Positions 27,162-36,277 of a DNA stretch of 64,000 nucleotides are shown piece by piece (position 1 is the first letter of the stretch; each line of letters begins with the position of its first letter). The position numbers and the translations under genes were made by a program. The notes below the pieces were generated by a model that was not told the DNA's origin, did not search any database, and was given only the letters and a program-made list of their open reading frames with translations. The DNA lies in NCBI GenBank assembly GCA_902729415.1, contig CACVCF010000667.1:1-64000 (forward strand), written 5' to 3'. This DNA is from Terasakiella magnetica. GTDB taxonomy: Bacteria > Pseudomonadota > Alphaproteobacteria > Rhodospirillales > Magnetospirillaceae.

Positions 27162-28205
27162 ATGATAGAGGTTGAGGCGGTCTCCAAGCATTTCGGCGAT
27201 TTCGCGGCGCTGGACCGTGTCTCGCTTTGCATCGACCAGGGCAAACTGGTGGCGCTGCTGGGGCCGTCAGGTTCGGGTAAGACCACGCTTTTGCGTATCC
27301 TGGCTGGGTTGGAACAGCCGGATTCGGGGCGGGTCAGGCTGGGGGGCGTGGACGCCACCGGGCTGGGAACGCGGGATCGCCGGGTCGGCTTTGTGTTTCA
27401 GCACTATGCTTTGTTCCGCCATATGAGCGTGGCCGAGAACATTGCCTTTGGCCTCAAAGTACGCAAAGGACCGCAGCGGCCGGGTAATGCCGAGATCGAG
27501 GCCAAGGTGCATACCTTACTTAATCTGGTGCAGTTGGGCGGCCTGGCCGGGCGCTATCCCAGCCAGTTGTCGGGAGGTCAGCGTCAGCGTGTCGCCCTGG
27601 CACGTGCCCTGGCGGTGGAGCCGCGTCTGCTGCTGCTGGACGAGCCGTTCGGGGCGCTGGACGCCCAGGTCAGGAAGGATTTGCGGCGCTGGCTGCGGCG
27701 TCTGCACGACGAGATGGGGTTGACCGGCGTGTTCGTTACCCACGACCAGGAGGAGGCCTTGGAAGTGGCCGATGAGGTTGTGGTGATGAACAAGGGCCGG
27801 ATCGAGCAAATCGGCACGCCCTCCGAGATCTATGACAGCCCAGCTACACCGTTCGTCTATCGCTTTCTCGGCAACGTCAACGCGGTGCCTTGTGCGGTCA
27901 GCGGTGGAAGTGCCCAGGTCGGCGGCTTGCATATCGGTGGTGGTTCGGTGGACGGCGTCGGTACCGCCTTCGTCCGCCCCCATGACGTGGAAATCCTGGA
28001 ATTGTCGCCCGACCTGCCCCAGGCTGTTATCCGTCTGGTCACTGTGATGGGGCCGCTGGTCCGCGCCGAGGCGGTGTTGCCGGATGGAACTGTGCTGGAG
28101 GCCGAACTGACCCGCGATCAGAAGGACAAGCTCGATCTCCGGCGCGGCCAGGAGGTTTCCCTCTTTCTTAGGAAGGCCAAGATCTTTGTCGGCACGGGTA
28201 TTTGA
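27162..28205 (+). CDS. cysA: Sulfate ABC transporter ATP-binding protein CysA
   Basis: ATPase subunit of the sulfate importer, 347 aa. Walker A ([12 protein letters not shown]), the Q loop (VFQHYALF), signature [15 protein letters not shown], Walker B ([12 protein letters not shown]) and the switch His (VTHDQEEA) are all present. A C-terminal regulatory domain follows (about 240-347). I chose ATG 27162; GTG 27123 would add 13 residues and overlap cysW. Last gene of the operon. Confidence 0.94.
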   Translation: MIEVEAVSKHFGDFAALDRVSLCIDQGKLVALLGPSGSGKTTLLRILAGLEQPDSGRVRLGGVDATGLGTRDRRVGFVFQHYALFRHMSVAENIAFGLKVRKGPQRPGNAEIEAKVHTLLNLVQLGGLAGRYPSQLSGGQRQRVALARALAVEPRLLLLDEPFGALDAQVRKDLRRWLRRLHDEMGLTGVFVTHDQEEALEVADEVVVMNKGRIEQIGTPSEIYDSPATPFVYRFLGNVNAVPCAVSGGSAQVGGLHIGGGSVDGVGTAFVRPHDVEILELSPDLPQAVIRLVTVMGPLVRAEAVLPDGTVLEAELTRDQKDKLDLRRGQEVSLFLRKAKIFVGTGI

Positions 28206-28305
28206 ACCGGCGGGGCGGGTCAAACCGGTCAGACCATGATATCTTGAGTCGAGCCAAACACTGTGGTGTTTCAGGCTGGATCTGCTCATTCAAAGGTAAG
28301 CGCCC

Positions 28306-29061
28306 ATGGTCGATTGTGAGCATCTCCCTAAGTGCGGTGGCGGATGTGCAGATTCCTCGGAGTTCTCGTTCATCATGGCGTTTCAGCCCGTGGTGGATAT
28401 CGTGTCTGGCAGAATTTACGCCTATGAGGCGCTGGTTCGTGGGGCCAACGGCGAATCAGCCTCCTCTGTTCTCGCTCAAGTCACAGAAGCCAACCGCTAT
28501 GCATTCGACCAAGCCTGTCGGGTCAAAGCCATCGAAACGGCTGCTCGTTTGGGACTGGATCGTCGGCTGAACATCAATTTTATGCCGAATGCCGTCTACC
28601 ATCCGGAAGCATGCCTCCGCCTCACCCTGACGACGGCACGGCAGAACGGCTTTCCACTCGATCTCATTACCTTCGAGTTCACAGAAGATGAGCGGATCAT
28701 TGATCGCAATCACCTCAAGGGCATAGTTGAGACCTATCGGCAGCATGGGTTTATGACGGCCTTAGACGACTTCGGTTCTGGTTATGCCGGCTTGTCTTTA
28801 CTGGCGGATTTCCAACCTGACACCATCAAGATCGATCGCTGCCTCGTCGATGGGATCGACATCGACAAACCCCGGCAGGCGATTGTCTGTGGATTGCTTA
28901 AGACCGCAGAGATGCTAGGGCTGTCGGTGGTGGCGGAAGGGGTGGAGCGGCGCGAGGAAGTGGCAACGCTACACGCGATGGGCATTCACTTGTTTCAGGG
29001 GTTTCTGTTCGCTCGGCCCGCCCTCGGACGGTTGATCGGCGACGACGAGATTGCGTGGTGA
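28306..29061 (+). CDS. Stand-alone EAL-domain c-di-GMP phosphodiesterase
   Basis: A 251-aa protein consisting of one EAL domain. Catalytic residues are present: EAL in YEALVRG, Asn in NINFMPNA, Glu in FEFTEDE, the DDFGSG loop, Lys in IKID and Glu in AEGVE. It should cleave c-di-GMP. The short N-terminus has Cys-X5-Cys-X3-Cys, unusual and possibly a metal or redox site. The codon use is less GC-rich than in the flanking sulfate operon, suggesting transfer. Its stop overlaps the start of the next gene (GTGA), so the two are coupled. Confidence 0.88.
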   Translation: MVDCEHLPKCGGGCADSSEFSFIMAFQPVVDIVSGRIYAYEALVRGANGESASSVLAQVTEANRYAFDQACRVKAIETAARLGLDRRLNINFMPNAVYHPEACLRLTLTTARQNGFPLDLITFEFTEDERIIDRNHLKGIVETYRQHGFMTALDDFGSGYAGLSLLADFQPDTIKIDRCLVDGIDIDKPRQAIVCGLLKTAEMLGLSVVAEGVERREEVATLHAMGIHLFQGFLFARPALGRLIGDDEIAW

Positions 29062-29537
29062 ACATCTTCTTTCTCGACCGTGATCCAGCCCTGGCGGCGC
29101 AGTTCCATAGCGATCAGCATGTGGTGAAGATGGTGCTGGAAACGGCCCAAATTCTCTGTGCGGCCCTGCACCGTTATGGCATCCCCGCGCCGTATAAACC
29201 CACCCATCCCCGTCACCCATGCGTCCTGTGGGCTGGCGACAGCCTGCTCCATTGGCAATGGACGCGCAGCCTGGGCCTTGAACTCGGAAAGGAATACACT
29301 CATCGGCGAGGGCGCGTGCATGCCTCCGCTGCTGTCATCGCCAGCCTCTCCGAGCAACCCGACATTCACGATATGGGCTGGGCAGACCCACCCCAGGCCA
29401 TGCCTGACGACTTCCGCCGTGATGATGTGGTCGCCGCCTATCGAGCCTATTACGCAGCCATGAAGAACCACTTTGCCGGAAAGGGACCGGCGCTCTGGAC
29501 AGGCCGCAAACGGCCAGACTTCATGCCTGCTAGCTGA
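29058..29537 (+). CDS. Phage-type small protein, unknown function
   Basis: About 159 aa. Features: NIFFLDRDPALAAQFHSDQH, then VVKMVLETAQILC, HPCVLWA and the late MPDDFRRDDVVAAYRAYY. Proteins of this pattern occur in tailed phage genomes and in scattered bacterial islands, mostly annotated as hypothetical; I do not know the activity. It overlaps the EAL gene by the GTGA arrangement, so it is translated with it. Pairing of a phage-type protein with an EAL enzyme is unusual and supports the view that this is accessory DNA. Confidence 0.75.
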   Translation: MNIFFLDRDPALAAQFHSDQHVVKMVLETAQILCAALHRYGIPAPYKPTHPRHPCVLWAGDSLLHWQWTRSLGLELGKEYTHRRGRVHASAAVIASLSEQPDIHDMGWADPPQAMPDDFRRDDVVAAYRAYYAAMKNHFAGKGPALWTGRKRPDFMPAS

Positions 29538-29652
29538 ATGGGCAGCTTGTATCCGCGCCGTACACCGTCGTCGATCTGAGTGGTTTCCGAGCCTCACGCC
29601 ATCGTTTCACTGACGACTAGGCTTTAACCTCCCAATAATGGGAGGCACGATC

Positions 29653-30006
29653 ATGAAAAAGTTGTTCTATCCGGCTATCGCGCTGTTCGCGCTGTCGGCG
29701 ATTCCAAGCGAGGCGAGAGCCCAACAAAAGGCTGATATTCCTGGCTGCCAGACGCAGATGGAGGGGCTTCGCTCACACTTGCGAGGTGTTGGGGTGTCAC
29801 CTAAACCCGGACAGGGACCGGTCCAACTTAATAATGGTAAGTGGTATCCGGTTTCCGAGATCGATTCCATCGAACAGGAATTGCACCAGGCGGCAAAGCT
29901 CTGCCGCGAAGGACAAGACCACGGGGCCGCCACCGAAATGGACCATATCCGGCGTCATCTCGATCTGGCTGCTGTGCCGCATCCGGAAAGCCATAGACCG
30001 CAATGA
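29653..30006 (+). CDS. Small secreted protein, unknown function
   Basis: A 117-aa protein with a signal peptide (MKKLFYPAIALFALSAIPSE, cut near ARAQQ). The mature part has two cysteines and a helix pair, including WYPVSEIDSIEQELHQAA. No domain recognised. The ATG at 29653 is preceded by GGAGG at good distance; an in-frame ATG 15 bases upstream has none. It lies at the edge of the accessory stretch with the repeats. Confidence 0.65.
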   Translation: MKKLFYPAIALFALSAIPSEARAQQKADIPGCQTQMEGLRSHLRGVGVSPKPGQGPVQLNNGKWYPVSEIDSIEQELHQAAKLCREGQDHGAATEMDHIRRHLDLAAVPHPESHRPQ

Positions 30007-30031
30007 ATCCACCCGAATGGCTCAACGGGGC

Positions 30032-30190
30032 TTCTCATCTTATGGCCAAAACTCTCAGCTTATGGGCAAGCCTGCTGCTGTAGGTTTGGGCATAAGGTGA
30101 GAATCGGTGTGCCATGATTTCAACGTGTTGGGCAAACCGATTTTGGCCATAAGATGCGAAAATATGGCCGTAAGCTGAGAAAAACCTACA
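30032..30190. repeat. Cluster of inverted and direct 16-bp motifs, element end
   Basis: A 48-bp sequence at 30032-30079 recurs at 58089-58136 with one mismatch. It holds two direct copies of a motif close to TCTCAKCTTATGGSC. Three more copies in inverted orientation follow at 30088-30102, 30141-30159 and 30164-30180, and a 9-bp inverted pair TGTAGGTTT/AAACCTACA brackets them. Ends with several such motifs are typical of elements moved by site-specific recombinases, but no recombinase gene is present here. Confidence 0.6.
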
Positions 30191-30434
30191 GGATCAGGGC
30201 ACAAATTGGGAAAAACCTAGGGGCGCAATATGGTGCGCTGACGGATGAGGTGAATATGCCGCATATAGCATTTCTGTCCAGGATGCGGATTTTTCGCTGA
30301 GCATTGCCATCCCGCGACTTCAGGTTCCAGAAAGAACCCTTCCGCCTTTCTGTTGGGCCTCGCGTCTTAAGGTTGCCGGGGGGCTGGACAGGCGGAAGGG
30401 GACTGAAGAAGGGTGGTTTCCACCGGGTGGATGA

Positions 30435-30608
30435 AAAACACGCAGCCAGGTGGAATCCGATCCTGCCTTTACGATCTCTATTTTTAAACTCACCTATGAT
30501 GACCTTGCCAAGGGCGATGAGGAGCTTTTCAAGGTGGCCGAGCAAATCCGCCGGCTCGAGGACAAGATCAGGCTGGCCGATCTGCGTGCCCCTTCCGCTG
30601 GGGGGTAG
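30435..30608 (+). pseudogene. Possible C-terminal gene fragment
   Basis: A stop-free frame reads LTYDDLAKGDEELFKVAEQI and then RRLEDKIRLADLRAPSAGG before TAG. It is helical and coding-like, yet no ATG or ribosome site precedes it. It may be a tail left by an accessory gene. The rest of 30191-30651 contains nothing I can name. Confidence 0.3.
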
Positions 30609-30651
30609 TGCACGGCCTGCAGTGTTCCGCCCATGATGCACTGCGGGAACG

Positions 30652-31638
30652 CTAATGGCGGAGGGCCGATCTCAAGCGGATTATCCCGATTTCCGGCGGT
30701 GCGTTGAAGCGGACCGATATTCCTGAAACCCCGGCACCTCGGCTGGTTATTCCTTGCATGGCACCGACCGTCCAACGGCCCTTAATCCAACTGGCCGTGT
30801 GGTGGCCCGGCCGGGCTGGGCGATGGGCCATGATTGCGCGGCCGCCCGGCAGGCAGATCTGTCCGCCATGGGTGTGGCCGCAGAGATAGAGGTCGTAGCC
30901 CCGTTCGGCGGCCTCTGGGGCCATGTCCGGCGAATGTACGAGAGCCAGTCCGAAGCGGTTCGTTGTGGAGTGCTCACGCAGGTCCAATGCTGCCTCGGCG
31001 TCGGGGGTGTAATAGCGATGGACGTCGTCCAATCCGGTGACCACCAGCCGTGCCTTACCCCTGCGGATGACCATGGTTTCGTTGACGAGGCAATGGATAC
31101 CGTGACGCTCGAACGCAGGCACCATGTCGGCGGTGTCGTGGTTTCCCAGAATTGCCCAGGCCCCATCCCTGGGGCGAACCGAAGCGGCCAGATTTGCCAT
31201 GCAGGTCTCGACCAGATCAAAAGGGCCTGACTCCCCAAACCTGTAATCGCCGGTCAGGGCGAGAAGGTCGGGTTTGGTTCTGCTCGCCGCCGCAATGATT
31301 GCTGGTCCTAGGAGAGGGTGGGCGTCGAAGTGGGGATCGCTGACGTGGAGGATGGTGTAGCCGTCGAATTCCTGCGGCAGGGTGGGTAGATGCAGCACGT
31401 GCTCCGTGATCTGGATATCGAGCATGTTGGCGGTCGCCCGCTCTGAAAGTCCGAGGACCTTCACGCCCCAGCCGAACAATCCTTGAAGGCCGTGGATCAG
31501 CCCGGATAGTCGAGCTTGCCTCACTCCCTGCGGCGTGAAGCGCTGGCCGGGCAGTGCCTCCATTCGCAGACGTTCCTCCTGCCAAAGGGTCCGATGGTTG
31601 TCACTCTGAATCGGGAGTAATGCGGCAATGGCGTTCAT
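30652..31638 (-). CDS. YaeI-like metallophosphoesterase
   Basis: A 328-aa calcineurin-like phosphoesterase. Metal-binding motifs appear in order: HVSDPHFDAHP, LTGDYRFGE, ILGNHD and CGHTHGGQ. This is the pattern of YaeI/YpbG-type membrane-associated phosphodiesterases, although a clear membrane helix is lacking at the N-terminus here. The substrate is unknown. It diverges from the exopolysaccharide signalling genes, and the shared 196-bp spacer carries an enhancer-like inverted repeat, so it might share that control. Confidence 0.85.
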   Translation of the reverse strand: MNAIAALLPIQSDNHRTLWQEERLRMEALPGQRFTPQGVRQARLSGLIHGLQGLFGWGVKVLGLSERATANMLDIQITEHVLHLPTLPQEFDGYTILHVSDPHFDAHPLLGPAIIAAASRTKPDLLALTGDYRFGESGPFDLVETCMANLAASVRPRDGAWAILGNHDTADMVPAFERHGIHCLVNETMVIRRGKARLVVTGLDDVHRYYTPDAEAALDLREHSTTNRFGLALVHSPDMAPEAAERGYDLYLCGHTHGGQICLPGGRAIMAHRPARPGHHTASWIKGRWTVGAMQGITSRGAGVSGISVRFNAPPEIGIIRLRSALRH

Positions 31639-31717
31639 GAGAAGGCTCCGGGATCATGCGATCTGGAGTGGATCACTCACGTTGCGTGCCGTTATTTCGC
31701 CCCTGCCAAGAGAGGGA

Positions 31718-31746
31718 ATTCGCATTCTTCATTGCAGAATGCGAAT
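31718..31746. promoter_or_regulatory. Enhancer-like dyad (UAS) before the first response regulator
   Basis: A perfect 11-bp inverted repeat, ATTCGCATTCT and AGAATGCGAAT, with a 7-nt spacer. On the minus strand (31731-31745) it contains TTCGCATTCTGCAAT, a member of the TTCGCA-N3-TGCRAW family found across this locus. Its centre is about 72 bp before the predicted sigma-54 start. Confidence 0.65.
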
Positions 31747-31783
31747 CCGTGGCGGTTTACCGCGCAAAAAGCCGCCAATCCGG

Positions 31784-31799
31784 CGGCATGGAAAATGCA
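31784..31799 (+). promoter_or_regulatory. Sigma-54 promoter of the receiver/hybrid kinase pair
   Basis: CGGCAT-GGAAA-ATGCA has the GG and GC elements exactly ten bases apart, the diagnostic -24/-12 spacing. Predicted initiation is near 31810, 25 nt before the coding start. Confidence 0.55.
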
Positions 31800-31834
31800 C
31801 CGGCCAACCCAGGAAGACCATATGAGGTTGGAGA

Positions 31835-32224
31835 ATGGCCATGGTGGTGCAGGTGGTGGATGACAGCGATGTCAATCTGTTCGTGATGGCCTCCATGGTC
31901 CGCAAGATGGGCTATGCGGCGGATCTTCATTCCAGTCCCCATGCGGCGCTGGCGGTCTGCTGGTCCAGCATACCCGATCTCATCATTGTTGATTTCATGA
32001 TGCCTGAGATGGACGGCATTCAATACATCCGCTCGATCCGGCAAACCGAAGCCGGGCGCCTTGTTCCCATCGTGATGGTAACGGCCTCCCATGATCCCAC
32101 GGTGGAGGGGCGGGCCATGGAAGCCGGGGCCAATGCCTTTCTGACCAAGCCGTTGCGGTTTCCCGAGTTCAAGGCGGTGGTCAGCTCCCTTCTGCCGGTC
32201 TGTGACCGGGATGGTGCGGCATGA
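31835..32224 (+). CDS. Single-domain response regulator
   Basis: A 129-aa stand-alone receiver domain. It has the acidic pair (VVDDSD), the phospho-acceptor Asp in IVDFMMP, the conserved Thr in MVTASH and Lys in LTKPL. No output domain, so it works by protein contact, probably as a phosphate shuttle or sink for the hybrid kinase whose start overlaps its stop (ATGA). Start ATG 31835 follows GGAGA; ATG 31841 is possible. Confidence 0.88.
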   Translation: MAMVVQVVDDSDVNLFVMASMVRKMGYAADLHSSPHAALAVCWSSIPDLIIVDFMMPEMDGIQYIRSIRQTEAGRLVPIVMVTASHDPTVEGRAMEAGANAFLTKPLRFPEFKAVVSSLLPVCDRDGAA

Positions 32225-34674
32225 CTGCGCGGATCGAGCGCCCGGCCCGCGGGCGGTTAGTGTTGGGCGGTGGCGCGGTTCTCATCGTCATGATGGTTGT
32301 CGCATCGGGTCTGATGATCTGGCGGGGCTACCAGGATGCGGTGCGCGAATGGAGCGAGAATCTGTCGGGCTTTTCCACAGTGATTTCCGAGCATGCTTTG
32401 CAATCGGTGAAGGCTGCCGATCTGGTGCTGAGAAGCATTTCCGACCGTGTGCACGATGCCGGAGTGGAAAGCGAGGCGGATTTGCGCCGCGTCATGGGAA
32501 CCCGCGAGGTGTTCGACATGCTGCGCGACAAGGCCAGCGGCGTTCCGCAAATCGACGTGGCGACCATTGTTGCCGCCAATGGCGACGTATTGAACTTCAC
32601 CCGTTCGTATCCGCCGCCGCCCATCAACCTTGCCGACCGTGACTACTTCAAGGCCCATATGGCCGATCCGGCCCTTTCTGTATTTCTCAGTGTCCCGGTC
32701 AAGAACCGGGGAACCGGACGCTGGACCTTCTATTTGGCCCGCAAGATCAAGACCGCGTCGGGGGAGACCGTCGGCGTGGTTCTGACCGGCATCGAGACGG
32801 CGTTCTTTCAGGACTTCTACAAGGCGGTAACCTTCAGCGATCACGGCGCTATTTCGCTGTTCCGTGCGGACGGTGCCTTGCTGGCCCGTTTCCCCGAGAA
32901 GGAAGAGTATCTGGGGCGGTCGTTCCAGGATGCCCCGGCCTTCAAATTGCTGCGCTCGGGACTGACCAGCGGCGCCGCGGTGACCTCCGAGGCGCGGTTG
33001 GTGGATGCTTCGGATTCCCGCTTTCGGATCGTGGCGCCCCGTCAGGTCAGCCAGTATCCGCTGGTTGTGAACGTCACCGCCACCGAGGAGGTGATTCTGG
33101 ATCGCTGGCGGGATTCCGCTCTGTTCATTGCCTTGGTCACCGGGGTTCTGGCCGTGGTGGTGGCATCGCTCACAGTGTGGATTGCCCGGTTGTTGTCCCG
33201 GCAGGACCGCAATCTCCAGCTTTTGGAAAGCGCCCGCGCCGAAGCGGAGGCCGCCAATGCCGCCAAATCGGACTTCCTCGCCACCATGAGCCATGAACTG
33301 CGCACCCCCATGAATGGGGTGATCGGTCTGGATAGTCTTTTGCTGGAGACCGAACTGGACGAGGAGCAGAAGACCTACGCCCTTGGCATTCAGGAAAGCG
33401 CCGAGGCTCTGTTGGATATCATCGACGATATTCTGGATATCTCGAAGCTGGAAGCCGGCCGCATGGTGCTGGAGGAAATCGACTTCAGCGTGACGGAGAT
33501 TGTGGAGTCCGTGCTGCGCCTGGTTAGTCCCAAGGTTCGGGAAAAAGGATTGGTCCTTACGGCCAATGTGGCCCTGCCAAAGGCAATCCGCCACCTGGGC
33601 GACCCCACGAAGCTTCGGCAGATTCTGATCAATCTGACCGCCAACGCGGTGAAGTTCACCTCTGCCGGTTCGGTGGGCATCGAGGTTGGAACGCTTGGCC
33701 GCGACGGCGAGACCCTGCTCCGCTTTACAGTTACCGATACCGGTATCGGGGTGCCTGATTCGGTCAAGGGGCAACTGTTCCGAAAGTTTGTCCAGGCTGA
33801 TGCCTCCCACACCCGCAAGTACGGCGGAACCGGGCTGGGACTGGCCATTTGCCGCGAGATGGTGGCATTGATGGGCGGCAGCATCGGTGTTGCCGACAAT
33901 TCCGGCGGCGGCGCGGTGTTCTGGTTCGAGATCCCGTTGCGCCTTGCGGATCGGGTGTGGTGTGACGATGACGGTGGTGTGGAGGACGAACCCCTGCCGC
34001 CCCTGATGGGCTACCGGATATTGGTAGACGTCTCGGACCTTGATCGTTGCGCCCCGCTGATCCGTGAACTGGTCCGTTTTGGGGCTTGGGCCGTCCTGCC
34101 CGGTGACGATCATGGCGCGGTTCAGGCGGTGGTCTGTGACAGCGATGCATCCGCCATCGCCCATGGAGCGCCTCATATTCCCGTGGTCCGGCTGGCCGAG
34201 GGACAGGAGAATTTCGAGATGGTCATTTCCCAAATTGTCGTGGCCCTGGGGCAGAGCACCTCGGGCGGCAACGATCCGGGCGGTCATGGGCGCAAAGTCT
34301 TGCTGGTCGAGGATAACGACCTCAACCGTACGGTCATCCGGACGGTTCTGGAAAAGGCTGGCTGGCAGGTGGATGAGGCGCCAGATGGACTGAACGGTGT
34401 CGAGATGGCATCCAAGGGCTACGACATCATTCTGATGGACCTGCAGATGCCCCGTATGGATGGGATGACCTCGTGCCGTGCCATCCGCAAAGGGGATGGC
34501 GCTTGGCGGGATACGCCGATCCTGGCTTTGACCGCCAATACCATCGCCGGGACGCGGCGCCGCTGCCTTGATGCCGGCATGGACGATTATATCGCCAAGC
34601 CGGTCGATCCCCGTCGCCTGCTCAACGTGGTTTCCCGCTGGGCTCATGTCCGCCGCCCCTTGAAGGCCGCCTAA
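32221..34674 (+). CDS. Hybrid sensor histidine kinase with double receiver region
   Basis: An 817-aa sensor. Order: membrane helix (about 13-35), periplasmic double-Cache domain (45-290), second helix (295-320), HisKA with the phospho-acceptor in [11 protein letters not shown] (about 360), ATPase domain (455-575), a degenerate receiver-like stretch (595-680) lacking the usual Asp, and a complete receiver (695-810) with [14 protein letters not shown] and IAKPV. No Hpt domain, so a separate phosphotransfer protein is needed. The coupled receiver gene upstream and the hybrid kinase at 36278 are probable partners in control of the polysaccharide locus. Confidence 0.93.
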   Translation: MTARIERPARGRLVLGGGAVLIVMMVVASGLMIWRGYQDAVREWSENLSGFSTVISEHALQSVKAADLVLRSISDRVHDAGVESEADLRRVMGTREVFDMLRDKASGVPQIDVATIVAANGDVLNFTRSYPPPPINLADRDYFKAHMADPALSVFLSVPVKNRGTGRWTFYLARKIKTASGETVGVVLTGIETAFFQDFYKAVTFSDHGAISLFRADGALLARFPEKEEYLGRSFQDAPAFKLLRSGLTSGAAVTSEARLVDASDSRFRIVAPRQVSQYPLVVNVTATEEVILDRWRDSALFIALVTGVLAVVVASLTVWIARLLSRQDRNLQLLESARAEAEAANAAKSDFLATMSHELRTPMNGVIGLDSLLLETELDEEQKTYALGIQESAEALLDIIDDILDISKLEAGRMVLEEIDFSVTEIVESVLRLVSPKVREKGLVLTANVALPKAIRHLGDPTKLRQILINLTANAVKFTSAGSVGIEVGTLGRDGETLLRFTVTDTGIGVPDSVKGQLFRKFVQADASHTRKYGGTGLGLAICREMVALMGGSIGVADNSGGGAVFWFEIPLRLADRVWCDDDGGVEDEPLPPLMGYRILVDVSDLDRCAPLIRELVRFGAWAVLPGDDHGAVQAVVCDSDASAIAHGAPHIPVVRLAEGQENFEMVISQIVVALGQSTSGGNDPGGHGRKVLLVEDNDLNRTVIRTVLEKAGWQVDEAPDGLNGVEMASKGYDIILMDLQMPRMDGMTSCRAIRKGDGAWRDTPILALTANTIAGTRRRCLDAGMDDYIAKPVDPRRLLNVVSRWAHVRRPLKAA

Positions 34675-34680
34675 CGCGAA

Positions 34681-34702
34681 AGGCCCCGGTATTCCGGGGC
34701 CT
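34681..34702. terminator. Hairpin after the hybrid kinase
   Basis: A 9-bp perfect GC-rich stem (AGGCCCCGG with CCGGGGCCT) closes the loop TATT, seven bases past the stop. The T-run is short on both strands. It serves the convergent pair of genes. Confidence 0.65.
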
Positions 34703-34728
34703 TCATCGTTCATCTTCGGAAGGTGTTT

Positions 34729-34908
34729 TCAGCCCTCGGCCTCACAGGCCACATTCTGACTGCCCGCTTGGTCCAGCCAGGCGCGGATGTGGGGAAAGCT
34801 GGACTTGTGCTCGCGCAGACGGAACTCGGCAAGATCGCGCGGCAGAGGGCCGAAGGATTCAACCCGGCCACCCGGACGGGATTGCCAGCAGATGGTAAAG
34901 GTTTCCAT
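34729..34908 (-). CDS. Small protein of 59 aa
   Basis: A short gene supported by an excellent ribosome site: AGGAGG lies six bases before ATG 34908. The protein is soluble (METFTICWQSRPGG at the start, a helical middle, CEAEG at the end) and unrelated to anything I know. It is divergent from the binding-protein gene at 35098, and the spacer contains the enhancer and sigma-54 promoter, so it may belong to the same control circuit. Confidence 0.65.
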   Translation of the reverse strand: METFTICWQSRPGGRVESFGPLPRDLAEFRLREHKSSFPHIRAWLDQAGSQNVACEAEG

Positions 34909-34990
34909 GATGACCTCCTGTGATGCCAAAGCTTCTGGCCATGGCGTCGCAAGCCCCGTGCCGGGGGAATTGCCGGAATGGAGGGCGTGA

Positions 34991-35005
34991 TTCGCATTTT
35001 GCAAT
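34991..35005 (+). promoter_or_regulatory. Enhancer-like dyad (UAS) before the binding-protein operon
   Basis: TTCGCATTTTGCAAT, matching TTCGCA-N3-TGCRAW. Its surroundings form CGCATT-TTGC-AATGCG. The centre is about 64 bp upstream of the predicted sigma-54 start. Confidence 0.65.
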
Positions 35006-35035
35006 GCGGTTTCGGGAACAATGGGCGTTTCGCCA

Positions 35036-35051
35036 TGGAACGGAACTTGCT
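35036..35051 (+). promoter_or_regulatory. Sigma-54 promoter of the binding-protein/hybrid kinase operon
   Basis: TGGAAC-GGAAC-TTGCT: five of six at -24, TTGC at -12, with ten bases between GG and GC. Predicted start near 35062, 36 nt before the gene. Confidence 0.65.
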
Positions 35052-35097
35052 GCGAGGGTCATAACCCCGAATGATCGGGGGGAGGATGGAGGTCGCC

Positions 35098-36258
35098 ATG
35101 CGGATCAGGGCAAAAGTGTTGGGATTGGGACTGTGTCTGTTCGCCTCGGCTGCGCAGGCGGAGACAAAGCCGGTGCGGATCGGCTTCGATGGTGAGTTCG
35201 GTCACGTGACCAGCACCTCGGCTCAGGCCATCCGCCAGGGCATTCTGATCGCCGTGGACGAGATCAACGCCAAGGGCGGCGTGCTGGGTGGGCGCAAACT
35301 CGAGTTGGTGGAGCGCGACAATCGCTCTGTTCCTGCGCGAGGTGTTGCCAATATCCGTGAATTGGCCGCCGATCCCGATGTGGTGGCGGTGTTCTCGGGA
35401 AAGTTCTCCCCCGTTGTGATTGAACAGATCAGCTTGGTGCACGAGCTTGGCATTCCGCTTCTCGACCCTTGGGCGGCCGCCGATGAAATCATCGATAACG
35501 GCCAGACCCCCAATTTCGTCTTCCGCCTCTCCTTGCGGGACGGCTGGGCTCTACCGGCCATGCTGGCCGAGGCCCGCAAGCGTGGCCTGGACAAGGTGGG
35601 AATGCTGCTGCCCAACACCGCCTGGGGCCGCTCGAGTCTGAAGGCGGCCGAGGCTTGGACCCGCAGCAATCCGGGACTGAGTATCGTCGATAGCGCTTGG
35701 TACAATTGGGGTGAACGCAGCCTGATCGACCGCTATCAGGCGCTGCGTGCCGCCGGGGCCAAGGCCATCATGCTGGTGGCCAACGAGGGTGAGGGCTCGA
35801 TCCTGGTTAAGGAAATTGCCGCCCAGCCCAAGGCCGAGCGTCTGCCGATTCTCTCCCATTGGGGGGTCTCCGGCGGTGATTTCGTGGCCATGACCGGCAA
35901 TGCCCTGGCCGAGGTGGATTTCTCGGTGGTGCAGACCTACACCTTCGTGGGTAAGAGTGATGCCCGCGCCAAGGCGGTGATCCAGTCGGCGGAGCGGCTG
36001 TTCGGTGTCAAAGGGCTGGAGGGATTGAAGTCTCAGGTCGGCCTCGCCCACGCCTATGATCTGACCCACATTTTGGCCTTGGCCGTGAACAAGGCAGGCA
36101 GCACGGATCGTAAGACCGTCCGCGACGCCTTGGAGAAGGTGGAGCGCTGGGACGGGCTGGTGAAGACCTACTCGCCGCCCTTCACGCCCAACCGGCATGA
36201 GGCCCTGAACCCGGATCTGCTTTTCCTGGGGCGCTTTGGTCCCGAGGGTATCCGCTAG
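35098..36258 (+). CDS. Periplasmic binding protein, branched-amino-acid (LivK) type
   Basis: A 386-aa periplasmic ligand-binding protein. The signal peptide MRIRAKVLGLGLCLFASAAQ is cut before ETKP. The mature part is a type I two-lobed receptor fold (VRIGFDGEFGHVTSTSAQAI, GILIAVDEINAKGGVLGGRK). No transporter genes accompany it; the next gene, 19 bases on, is a hybrid sensor kinase. It is therefore most likely a receptor partner for that kinase, as LuxP is for LuxQ. Start ATG 35098 has GGAGG five bases ahead; ATG 35086 and 35071 are alternatives. Confidence 0.88.
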   Translation: MRIRAKVLGLGLCLFASAAQAETKPVRIGFDGEFGHVTSTSAQAIRQGILIAVDEINAKGGVLGGRKLELVERDNRSVPARGVANIRELAADPDVVAVFSGKFSPVVIEQISLVHELGIPLLDPWAAADEIIDNGQTPNFVFRLSLRDGWALPAMLAEARKRGLDKVGMLLPNTAWGRSSLKAAEAWTRSNPGLSIVDSAWYNWGERSLIDRYQALRAAGAKAIMLVANEGEGSILVKEIAAQPKAERLPILSHWGVSGGDFVAMTGNALAEVDFSVVQTYTFVGKSDARAKAVIQSAERLFGVKGLEGLKSQVGLAHAYDLTHILALAVNKAGSTDRKTVRDALEKVERWDGLVKTYSPPFTPNRHEALNPDLLFLGRFGPEGIR

Positions 36259-36277
36259 GCGGTATAGGAGAATGGGT

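Noticed and set aside
30304..30636. A 110-codon plus-strand open frame in the accessory region
   Set aside because: Low-complexity, basic translation with no ribosome site; the frame read at 30435-30608 looks more like coding sequence.
32257..34713. An 818-codon minus-strand frame opposite the hybrid kinase
   Set aside because: Very long but antisense to a kinase with all motifs; the translation is rich in His, Gln and Gly as in other shadows.
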